Source of the DNA: JACMLD01 sp039916305
GTDB lineage: Bacteria > Bacteroidota > Bacteroidia > Chitinophagales > Chitinophagaceae
DNA length: 64,000 bases
Reading direction: 5' to 3'
NCBI GenBank assembly: GCA_039916305.1
Contig: JBDSLR010000028.1
Span: 37,031-101,030 of the forward strand
Below, piece by piece: positions 26,706-34,938 of this stretch. Position 1 is the first letter of the stretch. Each line of letters opens with the position of its first letter. Below the pieces are notes generated by a model that had not been told where the DNA came from, made no database searches, and saw only the letters and a list, made by a program, of their open reading frames with translations. The translations under genes were made by a program, and so were the position numbers.

Positions 26706-27527
26706 ATGTCATTAACCGCCGCGCATATTAAAGAAACCGCCGCCTTTATACAAAATATTTACCCGGAAAGACCGGCAACAGGTGTTGTATTAGGAAGTGG
26801 ACTGGGTAACCTGGTTCAGGAAATAACCATAGAAAAGGAAATCCCTTATGATATCATTCCGCATTTCCCGGTTTCAACCGTTGAAGGACACCATGGTAAA
26901 CTGATCTTTGGCACCCTGGGTTCCAAGAAAATTGTATGCATGGCCGGCCGCTTTCATTTTTATGAAGGTTATTCAGCAGCGGAAGTGGCGTACCCTATCC
27001 GGGTCATGAAAGAACTTGGCATCAGCACCCTGTTGTTAAGTAATGCAGCAGGAGGCGTAAACCCCGGTTTTAAAGTAGGCGACCTTATGATCATTGAAGA
27101 TCATATCAGTTTTTTTGCAGTCAACCCATTGCTGGGTAAAAATGATACAACGCTGGGCCCGCGTTTTCCTGATATGAGTGAACCCTATAAAAAAGATCTT
27201 ATCAGCAAGGCAGAAGAGATTGCAAAAAAGCTGGGGATCGAAGTAAAAAAAGGCGTCTACTGTGGTGTTACCGGCCCTACTTTTGAAACCAGGGCCGAGT
27301 ACAAGCTGATTCATTTACTGGGCGGTGATGCAGTAGGCATGAGTACAGTACAGGAAGTAATTGCTGCGGTACATGCCGGACTACCCGTATTTGCTATGAG
27401 CGTTATAACAGACATCGGCATACGCGAAGAGGAAAATACCATTACGCATGACGAAGTGTTGCAGGCTGCAAAAGATGCAGAACCAAAATTTACCGCCATC
27501 TTTAAAGAAATGCTGATGGCCCTGTAA
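26706..27527 (+). CDS. punA: Purine-nucleoside phosphorylase (trimeric type)
   Basis: The 273-residue enzyme splits purine nucleosides with phosphate for salvage. Diagnostic blocks of the trimeric class I family are GVVLGSGLGNL, FPVSTVEGHHGKL, MAGRFHFYEGY, LLSNAAGGVNP, and GPTFETRAEYKL near the base-binding site. Length fits the family. It has its own promoter and is followed by a porin gene 60 bp on, which may be separately controlled. Confidence 0.93.
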   Translation: MSLTAAHIKETAAFIQNIYPERPATGVVLGSGLGNLVQEITIEKEIPYDIIPHFPVSTVEGHHGKLIFGTLGSKKIVCMAGRFHFYEGYSAAEVAYPIRVMKELGISTLLLSNAAGGVNPGFKVGDLMIIEDHISFFAVNPLLGKNDTTLGPRFPDMSEPYKKDLISKAEEIAKKLGIEVKKGVYCGVTGPTFETRAEYKLIHLLGGDAVGMSTVQEVIAAVHAGLPVFAMSVITDIGIREEENTITHDEVLQAAKDAEPKFTAIFKEMLMAL

Positions 27528-27587
27528 CATTAACTTTCCACTGCATTGCTGAATAGCATTAGATAAGTAATTTGCCCGTAAATTCTT

Positions 27588-29603
27588 TTGATTAAATATT
27601 TCTACATACTATTGACTGTCTTGCTGTTTGCCGGCATTAAAGCTGATGCCCAGCGAAGCCTTACAGATCGTATACCAAGGCCGGGCAGTTCTGGCGGCAC
27701 CGGCGGTGGTACAAAAGACAGCCTTCATCATCGTACCGGGCTAGAAGATTCCATTACCATCAACTTCAGGTATATGGACAGCAGCCGTTACTTGAAATTT
27801 GACTCTTCAATCAATGATTTTTCAAAAAAATTTCTCATACCGGCTAATTATTTTTTCCTGGGTAATACCGGCAGCGCGGCAAAATCATTTTTATTCTCGC
27901 CCATATTAAAGGCGGGGTGGGATGCAGGTTTTCATGCGTTTGATATTTACCGCCTGCGACCGGAGGATACGCGTTTTTTTAATACCACCAGGCCATATAC
28001 AGAGCTGGGTTATTTCCTGGCCAGCAAACAGGAACAGCTGGTGCAGGTGCTGCACACACAGAACATCAATCCCAACTGGAATTTTGCTTTCCAGTACCGG
28101 CTGCTCAACTCACCGGGTACTTTTAAAAACCAGAATGCCAGCCAGTCAAGCTACCGTATCAGTACGTCTTACCAATCGCCCAACAGGCGCTATCATTTGT
28201 TTTTTGTATTGCTGAACAACAAAATACAGTCTGCAGAAAATGGTGGTTTAAGAAACAGCGGCGACCTGGACAGCCTGCCTGAAAATAAGGATCGTGCAAC
28301 CATTAAAGTATTGCTGGGGCCTGTTAGTCCAAGGGCCGTCAGCCCTTTCAGTACTTCTGTTATTACCGGTAACAAATACCGGATCAGTAATATTTTCCTG
28401 CGCCAGCAATATGATCTTGGAAAAAAAGATTCCATTGTTACGGATTCCACCACTACTTATTTATTTTATCCCAAGTTCAGAATGGAGTACAACGTGCAGC
28501 TAAACAACTATACGTACCAGTTCAGTGATGCAAGTGTAGATATCTATAACGATACTAATTTCTACCGGCCGTTTTATAATTTTCTTTCTGTGCCGGCTGC
28601 CTACCAGCTGCAGGATAAATGGAATGAAATAATCAACGACTTTTCCCTGTACCAGTTTCCGGATACAAAAAATCCGCAACAATTTTTTAAGCTCGGCGCC
28701 AGCCTGCAAAACCTGAAAGGGCAATTTGACGGAGGCGCTGTTAATTATCATAATGCATGGGTACACGGAGAATACCGCAATAAAACCCGTAACCAGAAAT
28801 GGGATGCTGAAGCACTGGGTGAATTGTATTTAACCGGGCTGAATGCTGGTGATTATAGCGCCCTTGGCAGCCTGCGGCGTTTTGTGAGCAAACAGGTAGG
28901 GTTCCTGCAAGTTGGTTTTCAGAATGTAAACCGGACACCTTCTTTTATTTTTAACAGTGCCAGTAGCTTCAATCTTTCAAACGTAAGTGATTTCCGCAAG
29001 GAAAATACCACACGCATATTTGCATCTATAGAGCAACCGGAGCGTAAGTTAAAATTATCGGGCAATTATTTTCTTGTAACCAATTACAGCTATTTCAGGG
29101 ATTATTATCATGCAGAACAATCCGGAACTGTTTTTAATTTACTGCAGGTAAGCGCTGAAAAAGAGTTCCGCCTGACCAGGCACCTCCAATGGCTTGTTGA
29201 ACTTACCCTGCAGCAAAAAGCGGGCGATGCCAATGTAAACGTGCCCCTTTTATTTACGCGCAGCCGCATTGGTTACCAGGGTAAACTTGGATTTAAAAAC
29301 CTGCAGCTGGCAACCGGGCTCGAAATAAAATACAATACCCCCTACAAAGCAGATGGCTACTCGCCTTTGCTTGGGCAGTTTTATTACCAGGATACTACCA
29401 CCGTGCGGTTAAAGCTGCCCAGTATTACGGCCTATTTTCATTTTCGGGTAAAGAGCTTTACTGCTTATGTGCGCGCAGAGAACCTTAATACAGTGCGTAC
29501 CAAAGGAGGCTTTGGTTTTACCAATAATAACCTTGCCATAGCCGGTTATCCTTACCCTGGTATGCTCATACGCTTTGGCATAGCCTGGAGCTTTGTAAAT
29601 TAG
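27588..29603 (+). CDS. Putative porin (Porin_10 type)
   Basis: A 671-residue exported protein. The signal peptide covers about 1-21 (ending ADAQ), then a Gly-rich linker (GSSGGTGGGTKDS). The rest is an alternating aromatic and polar strand pattern with short turns throughout, ending in LIRFGIAWSFVN, as in outer-membrane barrels. It matches my memory of the Bacteroidota Porin_10 family (PF14121), for example the stretch from FFLGNTG to YRLRPEDTRFFN. Substrate is not known. The start is a TTG codon at 27588, since the signal peptide begins there. Confidence 0.8.
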   Translation: MIKYFYILLTVLLFAGIKADAQRSLTDRIPRPGSSGGTGGGTKDSLHHRTGLEDSITINFRYMDSSRYLKFDSSINDFSKKFLIPANYFFLGNTGSAAKSFLFSPILKAGWDAGFHAFDIYRLRPEDTRFFNTTRPYTELGYFLASKQEQLVQVLHTQNINPNWNFAFQYRLLNSPGTFKNQNASQSSYRISTSYQSPNRRYHLFFVLLNNKIQSAENGGLRNSGDLDSLPENKDRATIKVLLGPVSPRAVSPFSTSVITGNKYRISNIFLRQQYDLGKKDSIVTDSTTTYLFYPKFRMEYNVQLNNYTYQFSDASVDIYNDTNFYRPFYNFLSVPAAYQLQDKWNEIINDFSLYQFPDTKNPQQFFKLGASLQNLKGQFDGGAVNYHNAWVHGEYRNKTRNQKWDAEALGELYLTGLNAGDYSALGSLRRFVSKQVGFLQVGFQNVNRTPSFIFNSASSFNLSNVSDFRKENTTRIFASIEQPERKLKLSGNYFLVTNYSYFRDYYHAEQSGTVFNLLQVSAEKEFRLTRHLQWLVELTLQQKAGDANVNVPLLFTRSRIGYQGKLGFKNLQLATGLEIKYNTPYKADGYSPLLGQFYYQDTTTVRLKLPSITAYFHFRVKSFTAYVRAENLNTVRTKGGFGFTNNNLAIAGYPYPGMLIRFGIAWSFVN

Positions 29604-29634
29604 GGCGCTGTTTGCGCGCTTTAACAATCCCTTA

Positions 29635-29665
29635 TTGACAATATGGCGTTAAGTTTCTATTTTTG
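29635..29665 (+). promoter_or_regulatory. Promoter of the HYC_CC_PP gene
   Basis: TTG at 29635-29637 and TATTTTTG at 29658-29665, 20 bp apart, match the consensus on both elements. Transcription would start about 29672, so the message would be nearly leaderless for an ATG at 29675 and would exclude the TTG at 29663. Confidence 0.6.
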
Positions 29666-29674
29666 CAGCACTTC

Positions 29675-30073
29675 ATGAAGAAAGTCCTGGCCATATCGGT
29701 TGCCTTTATGTACCTCGCTATTACCAGCGGACTGGTACTGCAGATACATTATTGCATGGGCAAAGAAATTGGTTCTTCTGTAAAATTTGCAGAAACAACT
29801 ACACATACCTGCGGTGAATGCGGCATGCAGAATGCCAAAAACAAATGCTGTCATGATGAAGTAAAGTTTATCAAACTGCAGGATGTACACAAACAGGTTT
29901 CAGTAGATTACCAGCTTACACCCCCTGTAGCTACGGCACAGGAATTCAATTTGATTAACCCGTCATTTGATTTCAATAACATTGCCGCGGATGAAGTATG
30001 TAACAACTCTCCGCCGGATGATGATGCAGATACTCCTTCCATATTTCTCCTCAACAGCGTTTTCAGAATTTGA
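29675..30073 (+). CDS. HYC_CC_PP family protein
   Basis: The 132-residue protein has a hydrophobic N-terminus (1-22, signal or anchor), the HYC motif at residues 25-27, Cys pairs CGEC (46-49) and CC (58-59), and NNSPPDD near the C-terminus. This is the pattern for which the family is named in Bacteroidota, often seen beside heavy-metal-associated (HMA) and metal efflux genes. The Cys and His could bind copper or another soft metal in the periplasm. That role is inference from motif and neighbours. Confidence 0.85.
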   Translation: MKKVLAISVAFMYLAITSGLVLQIHYCMGKEIGSSVKFAETTTHTCGECGMQNAKNKCCHDEVKFIKLQDVHKQVSVDYQLTPPVATAQEFNLINPSFDFNNIAADEVCNNSPPDDDADTPSIFLLNSVFRI

Positions 30074-30129
30074 TAATACAGCATAAGATATACACCGGCT
30101 TGCCTTGCCTGTGCGTGTCTTTTTTTATG

Positions 30130-30153
30130 CCTTTACCCCACCCGGGGTAAAGG
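30130..30153. promoter_or_regulatory. CsoR-like operator palindrome before the HMA gene
   Basis: A perfect 10-bp inverted repeat, CCTTTACCCC-ACCC-GGGGTAAAGG, lies 43 bp before the ATG at 30197. Its core TACCCC-N4-GGGGTA resembles operators of copper-sensing CsoR repressors. It covers the -33 position of a possible promoter whose -7 element is TGCATTTG (30167-30174). There is no T run after it, so it is not a terminator. Confidence 0.5.
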
Positions 30154-30196
30154 ATGATTTCCATTTTGCATTTGTTTATTTCAAAAAAATATTATC

Positions 30197-30682
30197 ATGA
30201 AAACGCAATATATCTTTTTGTCTTTCTTATTTGTATTGGCCAGCATATTTACCATTCATGCGCAAAAAGCTACCGGCAGTTCGCTTAAAAAAGAAACTAT
30301 ACAGGTGTGGGGTGAGTGTGGTATGTGCAAAAACAAAATAGAGAAAGCTGCCAAAACCGCCGGCGCCAGCAATGCCAGCTGGAATGAAGAAAGTAAACTG
30401 CTTGCTGTATCTTATAACAGCAATAAAACCAGTGGAACTAAAATTCAGCAGGCTATTGCCGCTGCAGGGTACGATACGAAAGACCTGGCTGCCCCTGCAG
30501 AAGTTTACAGCCATTTACCCGGATGCTGCCATTATGAGCGCAAAGAAGCGGCTGCAAAACAAGCTTCCGGCAATTGCTGCAGCAATGCAATGGCTTGCGG
30601 TAAAGCTGGCAAATGCGATCAAACGAATGTTGCCTGCAAAGACATGGATGCCTGCAAAGAAAAAGGCTGCTGCAAATCATAA
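30197..30682 (+). CDS. Secreted HMA-domain protein with Cys-rich tail
   Basis: The 161-residue product has a signal peptide (1-22, ending IHAQK) and one heavy-metal-associated domain whose loop is GECGMCKNKI (Cys41, Cys44). The C-terminal 50 residues hold many Cys (CC, CGKAGKC, CKDMDACKEKGCC), a pattern able to bind several metal ions. It probably carries or buffers soft metal ions such as copper in the periplasm. A second HMA gene follows after 21 bp. The tail is unusual for a simple chaperone. Confidence 0.85.
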   Translation: MKTQYIFLSFLFVLASIFTIHAQKATGSSLKKETIQVWGECGMCKNKIEKAAKTAGASNASWNEESKLLAVSYNSNKTSGTKIQQAIAAAGYDTKDLAAPAEVYSHLPGCCHYERKEAAAKQASGNCCSNAMACGKAGKCDQTNVACKDMDACKEKGCCKS

Positions 30683-30703
30683 CCCATCATTAAATTGTAT
30701 ACA

Positions 30704-31249
30704 ATGAAAAAAATAATATTGTTTTTATTGGTTGCCGCTATGGCTACTGCTGCAAATGCGCAGTTTACCAGGGCAACCATACAGGCCAGCGGACTTACCT
30801 GCGCCATGTGTTCAAGGGCTATTGACAATGCCCTGAAAGAATTAGCTTTTGTGGGTACCGTGAAACCGGATATCAAAAATTCTGCATTTGCCGTTGTTTT
30901 TAAGCCGGGGCAGGAAGTGAATATTGATGCGGTTAAAAAAGCAGTAGAAGATGCTGGTTTTTTTGTGGCTAAATTTACCATCACCGGTGATTTCAATAAT
31001 ACGGAAGTAAAGAATGATGAACACGTTACTATAGCGGGCGCATCGTATCATTTCCTGAATATAAAAGACCAGGTACTGAACGGCGAGAAAAACCTGGTGA
31101 TTGTAGACAAAAATTTTCTTACACCGGCAGCATTTAAAAAATACAGTGCTGCTACTGCCATGCAGTGCATAAAAACAGGCAAAGCAGGTGGATGTTGTGA
31201 AAAAGCAGGGCTGGCTTCCGGTACGCGTATTTATCATGTAACTATTTAA
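30704..31249 (+). CDS. Secreted HMA-domain protein (second copy)
   Basis: The 181-residue protein has a signal peptide (1-20, ending ANAQ), an HMA fold with the metal loop GLTCAMCSRAI (Cys33, Cys36), and an added domain of about 85 residues after residue 95 that I do not recognise. It ends with KAGGCCEKAG and RIYHVTI. The loop is the same CxxC class as copper chaperones, but the protein is exported. It follows the first HMA gene by 21 bp and is likely in one operon. Start ATG 30704 is chosen over a TTG three codons upstream. Confidence 0.82.
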   Translation: MKKIILFLLVAAMATAANAQFTRATIQASGLTCAMCSRAIDNALKELAFVGTVKPDIKNSAFAVVFKPGQEVNIDAVKKAVEDAGFFVAKFTITGDFNNTEVKNDEHVTIAGASYHFLNIKDQVLNGEKNLVIVDKNFLTPAAFKKYSAATAMQCIKTGKAGGCCEKAGLASGTRIYHVTI

Positions 31250-31257
31250 CTTACCAT

Positions 31258-31380
31258 GGCTGTTTCAAAAGTTTATATTGTCAATCTCCGCTTGCCGGGG
31301 AACAACAGGAATGCCAGTTGACCTGATCAAAACTGTTGCTGGCTCATCCGGCAAGAACTTTTGAGACAGCCTTATTTTTT
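31258..31380. repeat. Long interrupted inverted repeat (MITE- or terminator-like)
   Basis: Two arms pair: 31258-31273 with 31356-31371 (16 bp, one G-U) and 31291-31298 with 31348-31355 (8 bp, perfect). The right arms are adjacent, whereas the left arms are split by 17 bases. The outer end, GGCTGTTTCAAAAGTT, resembles terminal repeats of Bacteroidota insertion sequences (from memory). A T-rich tail follows at 31372-31380, so it could also end the HMA transcript. Confidence 0.5.
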
Positions 31381-31392
31381 AAAAAATCATTA

Positions 31393-31869
31393 ATGAAAAA
31401 ACTATTGTTCTTAACCATGATGCTGATTTCACTGTTTGCAGCGGCACAACCAAAAATTGGAAGCCTGTCGCCTGAAATCGCTTTGAAAGATATAAAAGGG
31501 AATACGGTTAATTTATCTTCTTTAAAGGGCAAAGTGGTATTAATAGATTTCTGGGCGAGCTGGTGCGGGCCCTGCAGAAAAGCCAATAAACATTTGGTAA
31601 AAATTTATCCTTCGCTTAAAGCAAAAGGGTTTGAAATCTACAGCATCAGTATAGATGATGATTTAGCAGACTGGAAAAAAGCGATAGCAGCCGATAAGAT
31701 TACCTGGCTGCAGGTAAATGAGAATGGTGGCTGGAATGCCCCGGTAGCCAACCAGTGGAAAATAGAACAGATACCCACCAGTTATTTGCTGGATAAAGAA
31801 GGAAAGATTATAAGCCGCGACCTGGAAGGACGTGAGTTGGAAAAGGCAATTGATAAATTACTTAAATAG
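31393..31869 (+). CDS. TlpA-like exported thioredoxin
   Basis: The 158-residue protein has a signal peptide (1-19, ending AAAQ) and a TlpA/ResA-type thioredoxin fold. The active site is FWASWCGPCRKAN (Cys58, Cys61), with the cis-Pro in IEQIPTSYLL. It likely reduces disulfides in the periplasm. Its place after two metal-binding proteins suggests it keeps their Cys reduced or matures metalloproteins. The start at 31393 gives the signal peptide; upstream residues are not conserved in type. Confidence 0.9.
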   Translation: MKKLLFLTMMLISLFAAAQPKIGSLSPEIALKDIKGNTVNLSSLKGKVVLIDFWASWCGPCRKANKHLVKIYPSLKAKGFEIYSISIDDDLADWKKAIAADKITWLQVNENGGWNAPVANQWKIEQIPTSYLLDKEGKIISRDLEGRELEKAIDKLLK

Positions 31870-31938
31870 TTCTCCTTAATAGTACGAATAAAGTAGATAT
31901 CCCGAGTTGTTTAATTGTGTTGTCCAAAGTTATTCATC

Positions 31939-32778
31939 ATGCAAAAATTATATATGTATCTTCTTGCGTGCTGTTTGCTGTCTAAAATGGCTGCTGCGCA
32001 GGAACTATATGTTTTTTCGGAACCCGCCTCCAATATGCCTGCGCATTCATTATCGGCCAAACTTACCTACCGGATACCTGTTAGCAAGAAGGACAATTGC
32101 TACAGGCAGCGTTATACGCCCGAAATAATGTTTGGCCTGAATAAGAATTGGATGGTGCATGTGAGCAGCAGTTTTTCGGATTTTTATACGCCGCAGCTGC
32201 GCTGGGAGTCGGTAAAAACCTATGCCAAATACCGGTTCTATTCAAATGATGAAGTGCATAAGCATTTCAGGATGGCAGCGTTTGCAGAGGGTGCGTATTC
32301 ACGCAGCCCTTTTTACTACGGCGATATAAACCTGGATGGCGACAACAGCGGTGTGCAGGCTGGTCTTATTGCCACACAGCTGGTTAACAAACTCGCGGTA
32401 TCAGGAACGGCGAGTGTCATCCATGTATTTGCAGATCGCTACCAGCATGTACATCACCAGGGACATTCGGTTAATGCATTGTATTATAGTTTATCGGCAG
32501 GCTACCTGCTGTTCCCCATAAATTATTCAGATTATAAACAAACCAATGTGAATTTCTATGTTGAAACGATTGGTATGAAAGGTTTTGATATGGGTGATTA
32601 TATGCTGGATGTGGCACCGGCCTTACAGTTCATCTTCAACAGTAATTTTAAAGTAAACCTGGGGGCCCGTTTGCAGGTGAGTGGTAATATGCAACGAATA
32701 GGAGAGAACAACTATTTTGTGAGCGTGGAAAGAACATTCCTCGGTGCATTGCGCAAGCGGAAAAAAAGTGCATCATAA
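31939..32778 (+). CDS. Probable outer-membrane beta-barrel protein
   Basis: The 279-residue protein has a signal peptide (1-20, ending AAAQE) followed by repeated amphipathic strands with many Tyr and Phe and a charged C-terminal tail. A His-rich loop occurs in QHVHHQGHSV, which might contact metal. I do not recognise a named family. It follows the TlpA-like gene by 69 bp on the same strand, so it may be the outer-membrane part of the metal module, but direct evidence is absent. Confidence 0.65.
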   Translation: MQKLYMYLLACCLLSKMAAAQELYVFSEPASNMPAHSLSAKLTYRIPVSKKDNCYRQRYTPEIMFGLNKNWMVHVSSSFSDFYTPQLRWESVKTYAKYRFYSNDEVHKHFRMAAFAEGAYSRSPFYYGDINLDGDNSGVQAGLIATQLVNKLAVSGTASVIHVFADRYQHVHHQGHSVNALYYSLSAGYLLFPINYSDYKQTNVNFYVETIGMKGFDMGDYMLDVAPALQFIFNSNFKVNLGARLQVSGNMQRIGENNYFVSVERTFLGALRKRKKSAS

Positions 32779-32849
32779 AGTAGCTGTACTGAAAGAGTTG
32801 TTGTCTGCTGCTGAAAATGCTGCTACATTCACCGGATAAAAATACGGAC

Positions 32850-33065
32850 ATGAATAAAATAATACAGTATAAATTATTGGTAGGGGTTACCCCGGCCGGG
32901 CTCAACGCTTTGGTAAATTCTCATATAGAAGACGGGTGGCAGCCGTTTGGAAATGCTTTAATGAGCAAGGCGCTGAATACTTCTATCAATCCGGAAACAA
33001 AAATACCGCCCTTTGAAATAAATTGTATTGGACAGCCCATGGTGAAGTATGAAGTAGTCTTGTAA
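32850..33065 (+). CDS. DUF1737 small protein
   Basis: A 71-residue protein matching the DUF1737 pattern: IQYKLLVG near the start, LVNSHIEDGWQPFGN in the middle. The family has no known function and is often found alone. I start at ATG 32850, because the upstream 11 residues do not fit. It follows the barrel gene by 71 bp. Confidence 0.8.
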   Translation: MNKIIQYKLLVGVTPAGLNALVNSHIEDGWQPFGNALMSKALNTSINPETKIPPFEINCIGQPMVKYEVVL

Positions 33066-33168
33066 AGGGAAAATGACTATCGTGAGCAGACCCGGGACAA
33101 AGTTCGGGATGAAGATACACACTTTATGCTGCTGGATAATATGGTGCGGCCGGCTTGTTTTAAGTTTT

Positions 33169-33483
33169 TTAGCGGTAGTCATCCCTGGCGGGACTAAAGA
33201 AATCTATTACTTTCACATCGGTCAGCGCAGTGGCAGAATGCGGTGTATCAGAAGGTATAACATGCGTCATGCCCGCTGTAAAAAGATAATGAATGCCGCC
33301 AATTATCATGTCCAGTTCGCCATCCAGGACATAGGTTATCTGTTCATGCATATGCTGGTGCGTCTCCAGCACGCTACCTTTTGCAATTTCCCACACAGTC
33401 ACGGTTCCCTTATCGCCATGGATAAATTTCCCAAAGAAACCGGGACGCAGTTCGCGGGCGGGGATGCTCTCAAGATGTTGCAT
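33169..33483 (-). CDS. Single-domain cupin protein
   Basis: The 104-residue protein has a classic cupin fold with motif 1 as THQHMHEQITYVLDGELD (metal ligands His42, His44, His46 or Gln48) and motif 2 ending in PSDTPHSA (His82). Such small cupins bind a metal and may act as sensors or enzymes on small molecules. It is the third gene on the minus strand after the amidotransferase and ATP-grasp genes (54 bp from the latter), so it may belong to that transcript. Confidence 0.85.
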   Translation of the reverse strand: MQHLESIPARELRPGFFGKFIHGDKGTVTVWEIAKGSVLETHQHMHEQITYVLDGELDMIIGGIHYLFTAGMTHVIPSDTPHSATALTDVKVIDFFSPARDDYR

Positions 33484-33537
33484 AAAAATGATTTAATAAA
33501 AGACGGTCTAAAATAACAGCACCCGCTCAAAGTATGG

Positions 33538-34737
33538 TCAATGCTCAAAAAAAGCTACGCTGCCGCCTACCCATTCTTTGTCTTTGTTGTAACGCACACC
33601 AATCATTTTGCCTTTGCTTAAGCGGGTTAGGTTAATAGCAGCCTTAGGTCTTGCTTCACCATCTTTCCAGATATACATCATCCGTATCTCGCACTTGGCG
33701 GGTATATCGGGTGTTTCAATTACATCGGCGTATTTAACCTTGCGCTGTAATATCCAGTTCTCCGGTTCTTTTACTTCGTCAATGTCCTTCCTGGTTACAT
33801 CAATCACCACGCCCTGGCCAGCAAAAGAAAAGAGGGGTTTCAGTACGTAGTTCTCGAGGTCTGATGGAATTTGTTTTATCTCGTTCAGAAAATAGGTAGC
33901 CGGTACAAACGGATGTTTGATATAAGGCAGGGTGAATTTGCTGATGCGGTAAAACCAGTTGGGATGGGGCGCCCACTGCACATCCAGGTCCTGCGTAATA
34001 TCTACATAGCTGCCAAGTGTTTCTTTTTGCGCATTGAGGTCGTCAAAAATAATGCGGTTGTAAACGCGTTTTACTTCAGTTTTTTGTTTTGTCTTTTCAT
34101 TGATGTAATACAGCTTGCGGCCTTCCTGTATCAAATCGGTTATGCATACGGGTTGTATGCCAATGTATTCCTGCGTGCAGTAAAAATCAATCCGCGTTTT
34201 TTGTTCGTGGGGCTTTATCTCCAGCAGGATGACGTTTTCAACCGGCCAATTACCTACAATCACTTCCTTTAAATCACTGATATACGTTTCGCGATCATAA
34301 CCGCCCAGGTATTGGGTATAGTTTGCTGGTATGTCAAAATGCTTTTTTACAACATCCGGGTAATATACCTGGAAACCAAACAGGGTAGGGAAGCCCTGCA
34401 TTTCTATCAATTGTGGCTCCAGCTCAAGATTTTCATTAATGCAGATGCCAAAATCAAATGCAATCATGTGACTGATATCATTTTCATTGGGCACATTTTC
34501 GCCTTTGGGTATACTGCGGTTGGTAAGCGCTTTAAAACCGGGGTCAACTATCACGTCAATAATGCTCTCACAGGCATCCAGCAATTTTTGGGTAAAAGCC
34601 TTGTCAATAAACTCAGGTGTTTCTGCTATACGGAATTCGATAGCGCCCGGGTACTTACTGTCCAGGTCTGCCAGGAAAGTTTCATATTTCTCTTTGGTAA
34701 AAGTTTCATTAAATTTTTTGCGTAAGCCTGGTACCAT
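33538..34737 (-). CDS. ATP-grasp ligase of unknown product (first locus)
   Basis: The 399-residue protein has an ATP-grasp layout: an N-terminal pre-ATP-grasp part with IEMQGFPTLFG (111-121), then the phosphate-binding Lys300 in YVLKPLFSFAGQGVVI with its Gly-rich loop (302-310), and WILQRKVKY (328-336) as the next strand. ATP-grasp enzymes join a carboxylate to an amine through acyl-phosphate. I cannot name the substrate. It follows the amidotransferase at 34939 by 201 bp, and related genes lie at 44556 and 45744. The pairing with a class I amidotransferase suggests amide or peptide-like product formation. Confidence 0.75.
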   Translation of the reverse strand: MVPGLRKKFNETFTKEKYETFLADLDSKYPGAIEFRIAETPEFIDKAFTQKLLDACESIIDVIVDPGFKALTNRSIPKGENVPNENDISHMIAFDFGICINENLELEPQLIEMQGFPTLFGFQVYYPDVVKKHFDIPANYTQYLGGYDRETYISDLKEVIVGNWPVENVILLEIKPHEQKTRIDFYCTQEYIGIQPVCITDLIQEGRKLYYINEKTKQKTEVKRVYNRIIFDDLNAQKETLGSYVDITQDLDVQWAPHPNWFYRISKFTLPYIKHPFVPATYFLNEIKQIPSDLENYVLKPLFSFAGQGVVIDVTRKDIDEVKEPENWILQRKVKYADVIETPDIPAKCEIRMMYIWKDGEARPKAAINLTRLSKGKMIGVRYNKDKEWVGGSVAFFEH

Positions 34738-34938
34738 ATGATCTGTTTGATGATTGGAAGTTACGGCTTAATAAGGAACCGTGAATACAATGTCATTTAG
34801 TGCAGGAAATTTTCGTTGTACCCCGGCTGAGAGAATTGATAGGTGGAACCACGTCAAAAGAACGGATTAAGATCACCGGCACCCGCTGTACCTGTAGCCC
34901 AGGATCAAGTAATCAGACGAACAAATCTGGCGTAAGCA

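Noticed and set aside
30130..30153. Terminator after the HYC_CC_PP gene
   Set aside because: The stem is perfect, but the T run lies before it, not after; an operator reading fits better.
34801..34938. Possible TPP riboswitch (CTGAGA near 34828 and GATCACCGGC later) upstream of the ATP-grasp gene
   Set aside because: The second conserved block (ACCTGATCTGGATAATGCC type) is missing, and the CTGAGA is on the plus strand, opposite to the gene it would control.
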